Positions 17,201-25,987 of a stretch of 64,000 nt of DNA are shown one piece after another. Source of the DNA: Fibrobacter sp. UBA4223 (lineage in GTDB: Bacteria > Fibrobacterota > Fibrobacteria > Fibrobacterales > Fibrobacteraceae). The translations under genes were made by a program, and so were the position numbers. Where the stretch lies: assembly GCA_002382975.1 (NCBI GenBank), contig DFTB01000007.1, forward strand, positions 1-64,000. Direction: 5' to 3'. Position 1 is the stretch's first letter, and each line of letters opens with the position of its first letter. The notes under the pieces are model-generated. The model was not told where the DNA came from and searched no databases. It saw only the letters and a list, made by a program, of their open reading frames with translations.

Positions 17201-17637
17201 GGAATAGCCTTTCGGCGTTCCGTCTGAAAAAGGCAAGCGGCAAGGCGGTGGAATCTCCGGCGGCGTGGACGCTCCCTGCCGGCGGAAACGAAAGGACGGG
17301 CTACTTTGACGCTTCTCGGCTTGGCGAACCTGCGGCCGCCAAATTAAAAGATGAAATCAGGGAATTTTTCGTGTACCCGAACCCTGTGCGGGGCGGGAAC
17401 GCCAAGGCCCGCTTTGAAATCGGGAATGCCGCCAAGACGGTAACGCTTGAAATCTACGACATTACGGGCTACTGCGTCTATCAGCAGAAAATGTCCGGCG
17501 TGGAGGCGGGTCGGAACCAGTTCGAAAATCTGGACCTGAAAGCCCTGGGAAGCGACGTCTATACGGTTCGCTTGCAAGTGAAGTTCAACTCCGGCAAGAC
17601 CAAGCAGAAGCTGTACCGCATCGGGGTGGTGAAGTGA
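14218..17637 (+). CDS. Secreted M6-like pseudoprotease with FG-GAP repeats and C-terminal sorting-type domain
   Basis: The 1139-residue protein has a signal peptide (cleavage near SFAQA-ADT, residue 20), then a region like M6 (immune inhibitor A type) metalloproteases: FVLLVDFKEEQP, and ELGLPNTYDVV...GYFDLMDFAGYN. The zinc motif HExGHxLGLP is replaced by NQVGRELGLP, with Asn272, Gln273 and Arg276 in place of His, Glu and His, so it should be inactive. Residues 800-940 hold FG-GAP/VCBS-like calcium-loop repeats (DMDRDGASEI, DINGDKYPEI, DVNGDDTPEI). The last 90 residues (FFVYPNPVRGGNA...YRIGVVK) resemble type IX secretion sorting domains. It is probably a surface binding protein. Confidence 0.8.
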   Translation: MKLNAVFFAFVVGLLSFAQAADTLEVFVLLVDFKEEQPDNSLTTGNGQFNSDTKVNYKLDPSGVRANPNYWLRHFEFVNAYYQAASGGKLAVRARVFPENSLYTLDKPIMGYNRTGKSKGEKTAEYDEDRSRLYLNFIYDAVAKVHSSKDSPFKIPLSKNPNVKRSYMIAHAGASRLLDGGSMGTRNADTPGDFLDIYVDKDAWMYLMPDSAKNENVKPVMGVGESGDTVTTALLLKGADAGATDTLRSIMVVSETASQDGLNWGINGIITNQVGRELGLPNTYDVVKGISRLGYFDLMDFAGYNAGNGFLPALPAAWDRLYMGWGKVREVRPTAGKPVTVEIAAAGSGLGTEIVKVPLSGSEYLLIENRQRSWSKDGSVEVGYVQNAGEQTEEKKVTVPVDSISKLFEDSVCVKGKCSWNKKQLSGFILAPSSFDAGLPASGIAVWKVNEWHLRESLQYGIANFWGGDTLRDHQFGMSLVESDGILSIGKSFKNALGEDTYDYGSGTDLLPHLRVPAKDSKQKFDTVKTIGTTGYANTMTAQGGYTGIKITVNVPKDARKEKTSNAFMGDSVVNFAAPVISVTISIDDGSIEGSKFPRNVGLNSAVRGAVFIDDPEHEGEKILVVGAEDGTLQAFNALGDTLFVADTVITQKSLTRDSAKVEVPLYRVGANYGPLVGMASDGKNVYSLHRNKLVKTRFVGGLPIQDEIPVDSATAGPVIHDGKIWIASREGTVTYDAVKFEKKKAVNVHEPNSSASKIYTDMAYCGKLSKTGNDSFAYVSDDGSVFTSRGPKKLDGKSGERFRIACTDMDRDGASEIIAVGSRGTVASLNFDENNFALKTLWTKSYKRGAGGTSGLKDETSGIAIGDINGDKYPEIVFLGDNLVYALDRSGLPIAGFPVKVSRGSPIYGFFSDPVLVDVNGDDTPEILVPSNDGLVYAYTGKGKALTEKDGFPLAAGSFEYVESVKQLKPMSIFVADAIPDAKSAGPEIYALHRNSLSAFRLKKASGKAVESPAAWTLPAGGNERTGYFDASRLGEPAAAKLKDEIREFFVYPNPVRGGNAKARFEIGNAAKTVTLEIYDITGYCVYQQKMSGVEAGRNQFENLDLKALGSDVYTVRLQVKFNSGKTKQKLYRIGVVK

Positions 17638-17646
17638 CACGCAAGT

Positions 17647-17757
17647 GTCATCCTGGGCCCTTCGGCAAGCTCAGGGTGAACTCTGTCGAAGGATCTAGTG
17701 GTTAGTGGTTGGTATTTAGTGGTTAGGTTTTAGGATTGAAGGACTGAGGTTAGTGTT
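17647..17757. repeat. Dispersed repeat followed by TTAGTGGTT-type tandem repeat
   Basis: GTCATCCTGGGCCCTTCGGC at 17647 begins a repeat that continues AAGCTCAGGGTGA...GAAGGATCT. It is followed by GTGGTTAGTGGTTGG and TTTAGTGGTTAGG units (about 17697-17735). Related elements recur at 26160, 34690, 45840 and 54905. Confidence 0.7.
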
Positions 17758-18672
17758 ATGAGATTAGTAACAAATTTTGTCTTTGAGGCGACATTCGCTT
17801 TTTTGATGGCCGCGTTCCTGGCGGCCTGTTCGGCAAGCGGTGGCGAAGAGACTTTCGCTCCCCAGTTCCCCGACGAGGATGCGGGCACTGTCAAGTCTTC
17901 GGATAGCAACGGCTCTTCGGGTTCAGCCGCTCCGGAATCTTCTGGCGAGGCGGTAGAAGATTCCGCCTGGGCCTCCCTTGTGGAATGGGCCGAAATTCCG
18001 GCCACGGACGTCACCCGTGGAACGGCCACCTATTCCATTTCGGGCTTTGAAATCGCAACAACCGAAGTGACTCGTGACGCCTATTTCAAGGTCATGGGGA
18101 GTCTCCCCCAGCAGGCAAACGACAGTACAAATTTCCCGGTGGAAAACGTGAACTGGTACGAGGCGGTGCTTTTCTGTAACGCCTACTCTAAACTGTTGGG
18201 CCGTGACACCGCCTACATTTACACATCCGTAGGTGACGAATCTTACCTGAAGGATTTGACCATCGATTACGCCGCCAAGGGAGCTGTTCGCCTGCCCACT
18301 GAGAACGAGTGGGAAGTGGCTGCCCGTGGAGGCACGAGCACCACCTATTATTGGGGTACGGATGAGGCAAAGAATTATGCCTATTACGCACAAAGTAAAG
18401 GTCCCGTGGCGGTAGGAATGTACACTCCCAACGAATACGGCCTCTTCGACATGGGCGGTAACGTGGCCGAATGGGTGAACGACTGGTATGGCACTTACGA
18501 GAACAAGGACCAGACAGACCCCACGGGGGCAGACTCCGGCACGAACCGCGTGGTGCGCGGTGGCGGCTGGAGCGACAAGGCCTCGGCCATGGCTTCTAGC
18601 GAGCGCGACAAGAAAGCTCCGCTGTACAAGGGCCACGCTTTGGGCTTCAGGATAGCCCGTTCCGCAAAATAA
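17758..18672 (+). CDS. Lipoprotein with SUMF1 / formylglycine-generating-enzyme-like domain
   Basis: The 304-residue protein has a lipoprotein signal (AAFLAAC), a Ser/Glu/Asp linker (residues 25-75) and a complete FGE-sulfatase-type fold: FEIATTEVTRDAYFKVMG, PVENVNWYEAVLFCNAYSKL, VRLPTENEWEVAARGG, NEYGLFDMGGNVAEWVNDWYG and NRVVRGGGWSDKA...LGFRIAR. The redox Cys pair of true formylglycine-generating enzymes is not evident, so it is more likely a binding or structural member of the family, like GldJ/GldK of gliding and type IX secretion machines. It begins a close-packed set of envelope genes. Confidence 0.85.
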   Translation: MRLVTNFVFEATFAFLMAAFLAACSASGGEETFAPQFPDEDAGTVKSSDSNGSSGSAAPESSGEAVEDSAWASLVEWAEIPATDVTRGTATYSISGFEIATTEVTRDAYFKVMGSLPQQANDSTNFPVENVNWYEAVLFCNAYSKLLGRDTAYIYTSVGDESYLKDLTIDYAAKGAVRLPTENEWEVAARGGTSTTYYWGTDEAKNYAYYAQSKGPVAVGMYTPNEYGLFDMGGNVAEWVNDWYGTYENKDQTDPTGADSGTNRVVRGGGWSDKASAMASSERDKKAPLYKGHALGFRIARSAK

Positions 18673-18700
18673 TTTCCGTAAAATTTTTAGATTTTAGCCT

Positions 18701-19222
18701 ATGAAGATTTCTAGCTGGATTCTCCTGTTAGGGCTGTTTGTGCTTTTGGGCTGTTCCAAAGAAGAACAGGCCCCGCTGCCGCCCCTGAAAAAGATTGAAG
18801 TCCCCGAAGGGGTCGTCGGTTTTTATTCCGGCAGGCTTCCTTGTGACAACTGCAAGGGCAAGGTAGTCAAGGCGGAACTGAAAGAAGACAGCTCCGTCGT
18901 GTTCATCCAGAATATCGTCAGGGGCTCTACTCCCGATTCCGTGGAGACGGACACCCTTTCGGGCCGTTTCACTTTTGATGGCGACAAGCTGTCCATGGAA
19001 CTTTCCGAAGGAAAAGTCCGTTATCGTTTCCAGCAGGGCTCCTACGGCTCTCTGGCGCTGCTCACGGGAGCGGGTACGGTCTATAAAGACCAGGACGGAT
19101 TCAAGGCGGAACTGATCCGCATTTACATCAACCCCCTGCGGAAAACGGCCGACACCGCCCTGACCAAAGAAACCGATACGCCTAAAGTCGCCGACACCTC
19201 CCGCGTTCAAGGAGAAAACTGA
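18701..19222 (+). CDS. NlpE-like lipoprotein
   Basis: The 173-residue protein has a lipoprotein signal (LLGLFVLLGC) and the NlpE N-terminal motif YSGRLPCDNCKG, in which the paired Cys (CxxC) is conserved. The beta-rich body FTFDGDKLSMELSEGKVRYRF fits the small barrel of NlpE. The tail is rich in Thr, Asp and Lys. NlpE senses outer-membrane or adhesion stress in Enterobacteria. The following LytTR regulator overlaps by one base, so a sensing link is possible but unproven. Confidence 0.75.
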   Translation: MKISSWILLLGLFVLLGCSKEEQAPLPPLKKIEVPEGVVGFYSGRLPCDNCKGKVVKAELKEDSSVVFIQNIVRGSTPDSVETDTLSGRFTFDGDKLSMELSEGKVRYRFQQGSYGSLALLTGAGTVYKDQDGFKAELIRIYINPLRKTADTALTKETDTPKVADTSRVQGEN

Positions 19223-19989
19223 TGCAGTGCAAGGCCCTGATTGTAGATGACGAACCGCTGGCCCGCGTGCGCATGCGTTCCCTGCTGGAGCCATACGCCT
19301 CAGAAATCGAGATTGCGGGAGAGGCGTCGTCTGGTGCCGAGGCCATTGAAAAAATCGAGGAGCTTTTGCCCGATGTAGTGTTCCTGGATATCCAGCTTAC
19401 GGACATGGATGCCTTCGAGGCCTTGAAATCCCTGGAAGAGGACATGCCCCTGATTGTGTTCACCACGGCCTACGACAATTTTGCCCTGCGGGCCTACGAA
19501 GAGAATACGGTAGATTACCTGCTGAAACCCGTAGAAGCCTCCCGGCTAGAAAAGACCGTCGAGAAACTGCGGAAACGCCTTGCCCAGACGGCCAGCGAAA
19601 ACCAGCTTCCCGAAAACTTCTCCTGGGATGCCTTTAGGCAGATGATGGGTTCGGCAAACAATTACCTGCAGCGCTTGCAGGTGAAAATCGGCGACAGGAT
19701 TTTGCTGGTGAACGTAGACGAAATCATCCGTTTCCACAGCGAAGAAAAATACACTACGGTTTATACCCCCACCAACCAGTATGTCATCGACACTCCGCTG
19801 GTGGATTTGGAAAAGAAGCTGGACCCCGCCCAGTTCGTGCGGATTCACCGGGCCCACCTGGTGGCCATTGACTACATCGCCGAAATCCGCAAGTCGGACA
19901 TGAGCCGCCTGAACGTCATTTTGCGGGACAAGGAACGCACCCAGCTGCTGGTGAGCAGGAATTTTGTGAGGAGGGTCCGCAGCCTCTAG
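19222..19989 (+). CDS. LytTR-family response regulator
   Basis: The 255-residue protein has a CheY-like receiver (1-120) with acidic DDE at the N-terminus, the phospho-acceptor Asp in DVVFLDIQL (about residue 54), Thr in FTTAYD and Lys in YLLKPVE. The C-terminal LytTR DNA-binding domain (about 150-253) reads VNVDEIIRFHSEEKYTTVYT...FVRIHRAHLVAIDYIAEI. Start and stop overlap the NlpE-like gene (TGATG). No histidine kinase is adjacent, so its partner is elsewhere. Confidence 0.92.
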   Translation: MQCKALIVDDEPLARVRMRSLLEPYASEIEIAGEASSGAEAIEKIEELLPDVVFLDIQLTDMDAFEALKSLEEDMPLIVFTTAYDNFALRAYEENTVDYLLKPVEASRLEKTVEKLRKRLAQTASENQLPENFSWDAFRQMMGSANNYLQRLQVKIGDRILLVNVDEIIRFHSEEKYTTVYTPTNQYVIDTPLVDLEKKLDPAQFVRIHRAHLVAIDYIAEIRKSDMSRLNVILRDKERTQLLVSRNFVRRVRSL

Positions 19990-20009
19990 CGCCTCCTGTC
20001 GAGAATTAT

Positions 20010-21407
20010 ATGGACAATACACCGAAACAGTTTTCGCCAAAGAAGTTTTTGAAGGGCCTCATGCGGGAAATTATCGTCCCGGTAGTGCTTGCGCTGATTG
20101 TAATCCAGTACGTGATTCAGGCGTTCCAGATTCCCAGCGGTTCTATGGAGGATTCCCTGCGCACCGGGGATTTTCTGCTGGGCCTTAAGTTCACCTACGG
20201 TTCGCCCATTCCCTTTAGCAACCAGCACTTCCCGGGATATACCCTGCCCAAGAAAGGCGACGTGGTGATTTTCCGTTACCCGGGCGAGCCCGAATACCCC
20301 GACAACAATCCCGGGCGTTACACCCATCTGTTTAACGCCCTCATGTTCGGCAACTTCTACTGGGATCACGAACCCGAAGAGGGCCAGCCCCATCTGGTTC
20401 ACTATGCGGATGGCCCCAAGGACTACATCAAGCGCTGTGTGGGCGTAAGCGGAGACACCCTGGCGGTGCACGAAGGCGTGCTTTACCTGAACGGTGTCCG
20501 GCAAGACTCGCTCCCGGGTCACGGCAAGTACACTTCTACCTTCCGGACCAAGTCTCCCAAGGATGAGCGGGAAACCTTCGTGGTGCCGTCGGTAGGCGAC
20601 GTGTTCTACGTGGATTCCCTGCCGCTAGAAAAACTCTGGTGGCTCCGTTCCCTGATACTGCAAGAAAATCCCGACAGTCACGTGGAGCTGGACATTTCCC
20701 TCTGGCAGGACAGCGTGGAAAACAACAACTACGAATTCAAGAATTTCTTTATCCCGGTAGAAAACGACAGGAGCCTCTTGATAAACGACATGTTGCGTTA
20801 CAACCGCACCGTGCTGCAGCAGCACCTGGTGCAGGGCGACACGATTTACGGAGCCATGAGTTTTGCCTATTTCAAGGAACTTTCGAGAATAGGCTTTTTG
20901 CCCATGCTGGACCCCCACGCCAAGGGCGGCATGACCCGACAGGTGAGCTACATCGGGTTTGACGCGTCGGTGCTTCGCGACTTGGAAGGAAACGTGGCTC
21001 TTGAGAACCGCACCGCCGAAGATACCGCAGGCGTGGTGGAAACCCTGGAAGTGGACGCTCCCCAGGACGGAGCTTCTACGGTAGAAGGCATTGCCGGAGA
21101 CACCCTGTCTGCCCCAGCTCCACAGCTTTCGATTCACCGCCGCCTGCTGGTAGATGGTAATCCTATCGAAAGCTATACCGTCAAGACGCCCCAGTTCTTT
21201 ATGATGGGCGACAACCGGGACAATTCCGCCGACAGCCGCTACTGGGGTTTTGTGTCCCTCCGGAATGTTCGGGCTAAGGCTTTCGTGATTTATTTCTCCT
21301 TCGAGAACGAAGACCAAAAATTCGCTCTGGGCAATCCCTTTACCTGGTGGCGCATTCCCTTCAATATCCGCTGGAGCCGTATCGGCAAGGTGATTCCCCT
21401 GATTTGA
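20010..21407 (+). CDS. lepB: Signal peptidase I with a large insertion
   Basis: Type I signal peptidase cuts signal peptides on the outer face of the inner membrane. One N-terminal membrane helix (about 20-40) precedes the catalytic Ser45 in IPSGSMEDSL, and the catalytic Lys141 is in PKDYIKRCVG. The box E motif GDNRDNSADSRYWG is near residue 400. The gap of about 255 residues between the Lys and box E is far longer than usual and contains extra periplasmic segments, as in Bacteroidetes-type enzymes. At 465 residues it is about one and a half times the E. coli protein. Confidence 0.93.
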   Translation: MDNTPKQFSPKKFLKGLMREIIVPVVLALIVIQYVIQAFQIPSGSMEDSLRTGDFLLGLKFTYGSPIPFSNQHFPGYTLPKKGDVVIFRYPGEPEYPDNNPGRYTHLFNALMFGNFYWDHEPEEGQPHLVHYADGPKDYIKRCVGVSGDTLAVHEGVLYLNGVRQDSLPGHGKYTSTFRTKSPKDERETFVVPSVGDVFYVDSLPLEKLWWLRSLILQENPDSHVELDISLWQDSVENNNYEFKNFFIPVENDRSLLINDMLRYNRTVLQQHLVQGDTIYGAMSFAYFKELSRIGFLPMLDPHAKGGMTRQVSYIGFDASVLRDLEGNVALENRTAEDTAGVVETLEVDAPQDGASTVEGIAGDTLSAPAPQLSIHRRLLVDGNPIESYTVKTPQFFMMGDNRDNSADSRYWGFVSLRNVRAKAFVIYFSFENEDQKFALGNPFTWWRIPFNIRWSRIGKVIPLI

Positions 21408-21414
21408 TTTTGAG

Positions 21415-23223
21415 ATGAAAAAGTTCACTGGGACATATTCTTGGATGCTTGCACTGGCCATTGCCTGTGCGGTTATGGGCGCGTATCTTATGTCCTGTGC
21501 CACCCAGGTGGCGCCCGGCGGTGGGCCCGAAGACAAGCTCCCGCCGAGAATTGCAGCGGTTTACCCGGCTCCTGGAACCACGAACCATCCTAATGAACTT
21601 TACATCAAGCTGGAATTCGACGAATGGATTAACCCCAGCATTCCGAGAAACGCCGTGTCCATCTCGCCGCCTATCGAAAAGAAGATGCGTTTCGAGGTCA
21701 GCGGCAAGACTTTGGAACTCACGTCCCGCGGGCTTTTGGATACGGGCACTACCTATACGGTGACCTTTGCAGGGGGCATCAAGGATTTGCGAGGGAATTC
21801 TCTGGCGAAGCCTTTCCAGGTGGTGTTCTCTACGGGCGCCCACATCGATTCGCTGAAACTTGACGGTCGTATCATGGTGAATGATTCCATGATGAAAAAG
21901 AAACTCTACCCGAGTATCGGGCTTTTCTTGATGGGCACAGAACGCGAAGGAATCCGCTACCTGCAGAAGTTCAGGGACTCCACCACGAAGCAGCTGGATT
22001 CGCTCCCCATGCTCGCGAAGGAGCCGCCCCTCTTTGCCACTCTGGCAGACAGCGCCGGAAACTTTGAGCTGACGGGTCTCAAGCCCGGCCGTTACCGCGT
22101 AGCGGCATTTCTGGACGCTAACGGCAACCAGAAAATCGAACCGTCGGCGGAACTGGTGGGCTTCTGGATTCAGGACCTGGTCTTGACGGAAACTTCGGCG
22201 GACACCCTCTGGATACCCTTGGGCGACCAGGACACGAGCCGCCTGGAGTTGGAGTCGGTCACCCAGCCTTTTGCAAACGTGCTGGAGGCCACCTTCACCC
22301 GGCCCGTCTATTTCGATTCTGCCTTTACGGATACTGCCAACTGTTCCATTACCTCCAACACCGATGGCAAAAAGCTGTACCCCTCCAAGGTTTATTTGGG
22401 TGCTTCTTCTAAAAAGCCGCAGTTCTACTTTAACGAAAAGCCCAAGAAAGAAACGGTTTACAAGTTTGCCTGCAACAGCGCGAAGGATTCCCTGTTCCGC
22501 CCGCTGGACACGCTCCGCAACTATGTGGAATGGGAATGGCAGGAGATGGCGAAGGACACTCTCGCTCCCAGCATCGTAGCGGCAAAGTTTACCTCCAGGA
22601 CCAAGGCGGTGTTCCCTCACGACTCGCTGATTATTTCTTACGACAAGCCCTTTGGAGATTCCCTGGCCCAGACGTTCTACACCGCCATCAACAAGGACAC
22701 GGTGCAGTTGAACGTGGTGGCCCTGGATCCTGTTCGCCTGCTTGTAAAGCGCGACGAGGAATGGCCTACCGACGTGGCTATCGAAGTTTTGCAGGGCTAT
22801 AACGACACCACCCTTGCGGCTGCCGACAGCAACGGCGTGCGCGATACGGTGGTTACCCTCAAGTACAAGCGCCTGGCCCGCGTAGAGGCGGTATCCAAGC
22901 TGAAGCTCGCGTCTCTCAAGGGAGCGGTCCCTGGCGGAAACGACCAGGTGACGGTGCGGCTCACCTCCATCGAGACCAAGGCGGCGCAAATCGCGAAGTG
23001 CGACGCCGCGGGTAACTTTACCTTCCCGGATTTGGAAGAAGGCGCTTTCTTTATCGAATATTACTACCCCAAGGAAGGCCGCGACACGCCCGATGCGGGC
23101 ACGCTTTCGCCCTTCTCTTTCGGCAAGCCCTGGCGCGCGCCAAACGACACGCTCAAGATATCCAAGGGCGAAAACGACTTGAACAAGCTGATTCCCAATT
23201 TGCCGACATTGTCGAAAAAGTGA
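21415..23223 (+). CDS. Big_5 (Ig-like) lipoprotein
   Basis: The 602-residue protein has a lipoprotein signal ending LMSC, then a Pro-rich stretch (PGGGPEDKLPPRI). The N-terminal Ig-like domain is of the Big_5 type: VYPAPGTTN, LYIKLEFDEWINP and YTVTFAGGIKDLRGNSL. Later segments (FELTGLKPGRYRVAAFLDANGNQKIEP and AAGNFTFPDLEEGAFFIEYYYPKEG) resemble carboxypeptidase-regulatory-like folds. This architecture is common in Bacteroidetes and Fibrobacteres. It starts seven bases after lepB, so they are co-transcribed. It is probably an outer-membrane anchored structural protein. Confidence 0.82.
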   Translation: MKKFTGTYSWMLALAIACAVMGAYLMSCATQVAPGGGPEDKLPPRIAAVYPAPGTTNHPNELYIKLEFDEWINPSIPRNAVSISPPIEKKMRFEVSGKTLELTSRGLLDTGTTYTVTFAGGIKDLRGNSLAKPFQVVFSTGAHIDSLKLDGRIMVNDSMMKKKLYPSIGLFLMGTEREGIRYLQKFRDSTTKQLDSLPMLAKEPPLFATLADSAGNFELTGLKPGRYRVAAFLDANGNQKIEPSAELVGFWIQDLVLTETSADTLWIPLGDQDTSRLELESVTQPFANVLEATFTRPVYFDSAFTDTANCSITSNTDGKKLYPSKVYLGASSKKPQFYFNEKPKKETVYKFACNSAKDSLFRPLDTLRNYVEWEWQEMAKDTLAPSIVAAKFTSRTKAVFPHDSLIISYDKPFGDSLAQTFYTAINKDTVQLNVVALDPVRLLVKRDEEWPTDVAIEVLQGYNDTTLAAADSNGVRDTVVTLKYKRLARVEAVSKLKLASLKGAVPGGNDQVTVRLTSIETKAAQIAKCDAAGNFTFPDLEEGAFFIEYYYPKEGRDTPDAGTLSPFSFGKPWRAPNDTLKISKGENDLNKLIPNLPTLSKK

Positions 23224-23230
23224 GATTCTC

Positions 23231-25987
23231 ATGAACATTCCTACTTTTATTGCCATCGATTTGGAAACTACGGGCCTTGAATTTGACAAGGACGAAATCA
23301 TCGAAGTCGCCCTGGTGCGATTTGAAAACGGCAAGGCGACAGAATCCGTAGATTACCTGGTCCGCCCGGCAACGGTAAAGCTTCGGCCTTTTATCGAGAG
23401 CCTTACGGGAATCACCCAGAAGGAGTTGGACGAATCCGAAGACTTTGCGTCTTTGGCCGGAAAAATCCGGAGCTTTATCGGCGACAGCCCCATCGTAGCC
23501 CACAACGCGAGTTTCGACGCTCGGTTTCTCAAGAGCGCCTTTGCAAAGGTCGGAATCGATTTTGAGAATCACCCCGTTTGGGATTCCTTGACCCTTTCGA
23601 GGATTGCGTTCCAGGATGTTCCCAACCATCGCTTGGATACGCTGGTGCAGGCCCTCGGGATCGAGCAGAGCCGCGCCCACAGGGCGCTCCCCGATGCAGA
23701 AGCCTGCGGAAACCTGTTCGTAAAGGCTTTCGAAAAGATTTCGTCCATGGATAGCTGGCTTATGGACGCCCTTGTGCGAGTGAGTGCCGGCAGCCATTGG
23801 GAAGCCCTTTTCGGGAACACTGCAAAGGCCGACAATTCCAAGACCGAGAACGCCGCAGAAAGTGCCGCAACAGGTTCCAAGCCGGCCTACAAGATTCCCG
23901 AAGTGGCGGCTGAGTCGGGTACTGCGGTTCCTGCAAAGGGCCGTCGAGTCTCCGAATTTTTTGACGAGGGCGGGCTCCTTTCCAAGCAGATTCCGGAATT
24001 TACCTACCGCAAGAACCAGGCGGAATACGCCGCCATCGCCGAACGCAACATGTACAAGGGCGGCCTCTGCGTCATAGAGGCTCCTACGGGCTCCGGAAAG
24101 TCCATGGCCTACCTGGTGGCCGCCGCCAACAAGGCGGTGGCGGGCGAACGTGTGGTCATCAGCACAGCTACCCGTGCCCTGCAGGAGCAGCTCTGGAATC
24201 ACGATATCCCGCAGATCGAACCGCTGTTCGATGGTCGTCTGAAGGTCTCCATGCTGAAGGGCCGGGACAACTACCTTTGCCTGCGCAAGTTCGAGCAGAT
24301 GCTGGAATGTTCCGCCGGCCTTTTGCAGAGTGACGAGCGGGATTCTTTTATGGCGCTGCTCCCCTGGGTAGAGACGACTTTGACGGGCGACATCAACGAG
24401 TGCACCTCTTTCAACCACAACCGCAATCGGGTGCTCTGGTCCAAGCTTTCGAGCAGTGCCGCTACCTGCGAAGGCGAAAAGTGTCCCCATTATTCCCATT
24501 GCCCTGCCATGGTGGCCAAGCGTCGCGCGGCAGCATCTAATATGCTGTTGGTGAACCATGCCCTGTTCATGGCGGACCTGAAGCTGGATTTTGCCCTGCT
24601 TCCCGCCTACGAACACATCGTCTTTGACGAAGCCCACCGCCTCCCCGAAGTGAGCAACCAGGCCCAAGGCAGGCTGGTATCCTTCTTTGGTTTCAGGAAC
24701 ACCGTCAAGACCCTGGTGCCTTCCAGGCTCAACAAAGACGGACTCGTGGCCGAAATTGAGAACCGCATTCCTGCCGAGGAGACGGCCCTCCTTGCCGCCT
24801 GTGAAGAACTGATTGGCGCCCTGAACGAGACGGAAAAATGCCTGCACCGATTCTTCATGAAAATCGGCAAGCGCATCGGCAAGCTGAAAACGGACAAGAC
24901 CGGACTCATCTACCGGAACGGGATTCTCGCCGAATACGACGCCGACCCGAAACCTTTTGTGGACCAGTTCCTGGTGGCCGCATCCCAGGCCGACAAGCTG
25001 TTCGATGCCCTTGCGGCAGTGCCTGCGACCAAGGGCCTGGTGAAGGATGCCCGCGGCGCCATGGAAGAACTGTCCCGCTTCATGACGGATTTTGAATTCT
25101 TGACCAAGGCGGGTCGAAATGATTGGGTGTTCTACCTGGAAGAACCCTTCAATCCTCACACCCTCAAGATGCATGCCTACCCGCTCCATTCCGGCGACAC
25201 CTGGAAAGAAAAATTCTACCCCTGGATAAAGTCTGCGCTGTTCACCTCCGCTACCTTGGCGGTGCAGGGCGACCTTTCTTACTTTGTCCAGAAAATGGGC
25301 ATGTCCAGCGACGGCCCGGGCAAGCGGCCCTTCCTCAAGGTGTTCCCCGACGAACAGGCCCGCAACTCCCGCACCTCCGTCATCGTGACGAAATACCTGC
25401 CCAAGCCCTCCACGGCGGAATTCGGCGAAGCCCTGAACGAAACCCTTTTGCAGGTCTTGCCCAAGACCGACGAAAACGCCCTGGTGCTCTTTACCAGCGT
25501 CTCCACCATGCTGAAGGCCCAGGCGGCGCTGGCTCCTGCCTTTGCTGCCAAGAACAAGCTTTTGCTGTGCCAGCACGTGGACGGTTCCCTGGACGGTCTC
25601 GTGTCCATGTTCCGCAAGTCCCGCGGCGCCTGCCTGCTTGGTTGCCAGACCCTGTGGGAGGGTGTGGATTTCCCCGGCGATGCGCTGAAACTTTTGGTCA
25701 TCACCAAGCTTCCGTTCCCCAACCCCTCGGACCCGCTGGTGGCGGGCATTTCCGCCGACATGAAATCCCGGGGCGAGAACACCTTCAAGAGCTACTTTGT
25801 GCCCGAGGCCTACATGGAACTGCGCCAGGGCCTTGGCCGCCTTATCCGCACGGAATCGGACTCCGGAAAGATCCTGATTCTCGACAACCGCGTGGTGAAC
25901 GAGGCCTACGGCAAGACCTTCATGCGTATCTGGAACAACAAACAGCAGGTAGCCACCAGCTCCGAAGAACTGGACGCGCTTCTGTAA
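23231..25987 (+). CDS. dinG: DinG-family helicase with N-terminal DnaQ-like exonuclease domain
   Basis: The 918-residue protein starts with a DEDDh exonuclease (FIAIDLETTGLEF, Asp10 and Glu12; AHNASFDARFL; HRALPDAEA) in residues 1-175. The helicase follows: Walker A EAPTGSGKSMAYL, DEAH box (FDEAHRLPE), and C-terminal motifs LLGCQTLWEGVDFPGD and QGLGRLIRT. Iron-sulfur type Cys residues are present (CLRKFEQMLEC; CEGEKCPHYSHC). This domain order matches Gram-positive-type DinG (YoaA/XPD group). It is predicted to unwind damaged or structured DNA. It follows the Big_5 gene after seven bases. Confidence 0.9.
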   Translation: MNIPTFIAIDLETTGLEFDKDEIIEVALVRFENGKATESVDYLVRPATVKLRPFIESLTGITQKELDESEDFASLAGKIRSFIGDSPIVAHNASFDARFLKSAFAKVGIDFENHPVWDSLTLSRIAFQDVPNHRLDTLVQALGIEQSRAHRALPDAEACGNLFVKAFEKISSMDSWLMDALVRVSAGSHWEALFGNTAKADNSKTENAAESAATGSKPAYKIPEVAAESGTAVPAKGRRVSEFFDEGGLLSKQIPEFTYRKNQAEYAAIAERNMYKGGLCVIEAPTGSGKSMAYLVAAANKAVAGERVVISTATRALQEQLWNHDIPQIEPLFDGRLKVSMLKGRDNYLCLRKFEQMLECSAGLLQSDERDSFMALLPWVETTLTGDINECTSFNHNRNRVLWSKLSSSAATCEGEKCPHYSHCPAMVAKRRAAASNMLLVNHALFMADLKLDFALLPAYEHIVFDEAHRLPEVSNQAQGRLVSFFGFRNTVKTLVPSRLNKDGLVAEIENRIPAEETALLAACEELIGALNETEKCLHRFFMKIGKRIGKLKTDKTGLIYRNGILAEYDADPKPFVDQFLVAASQADKLFDALAAVPATKGLVKDARGAMEELSRFMTDFEFLTKAGRNDWVFYLEEPFNPHTLKMHAYPLHSGDTWKEKFYPWIKSALFTSATLAVQGDLSYFVQKMGMSSDGPGKRPFLKVFPDEQARNSRTSVIVTKYLPKPSTAEFGEALNETLLQVLPKTDENALVLFTSVSTMLKAQAALAPAFAAKNKLLLCQHVDGSLDGLVSMFRKSRGACLLGCQTLWEGVDFPGDALKLLVITKLPFPNPSDPLVAGISADMKSRGENTFKSYFVPEAYMELRQGLGRLIRTESDSGKILILDNRVVNEAYGKTFMRIWNNKQQVATSSEELDALL

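Noticed and set aside
21361..25576. Two very long minus-strand open frames opposite the Big_5 and dinG genes
   Set aside because: They mirror well-supported genes, are rich in His/Arg/Gln without motifs, and have no ribosome-binding sites.
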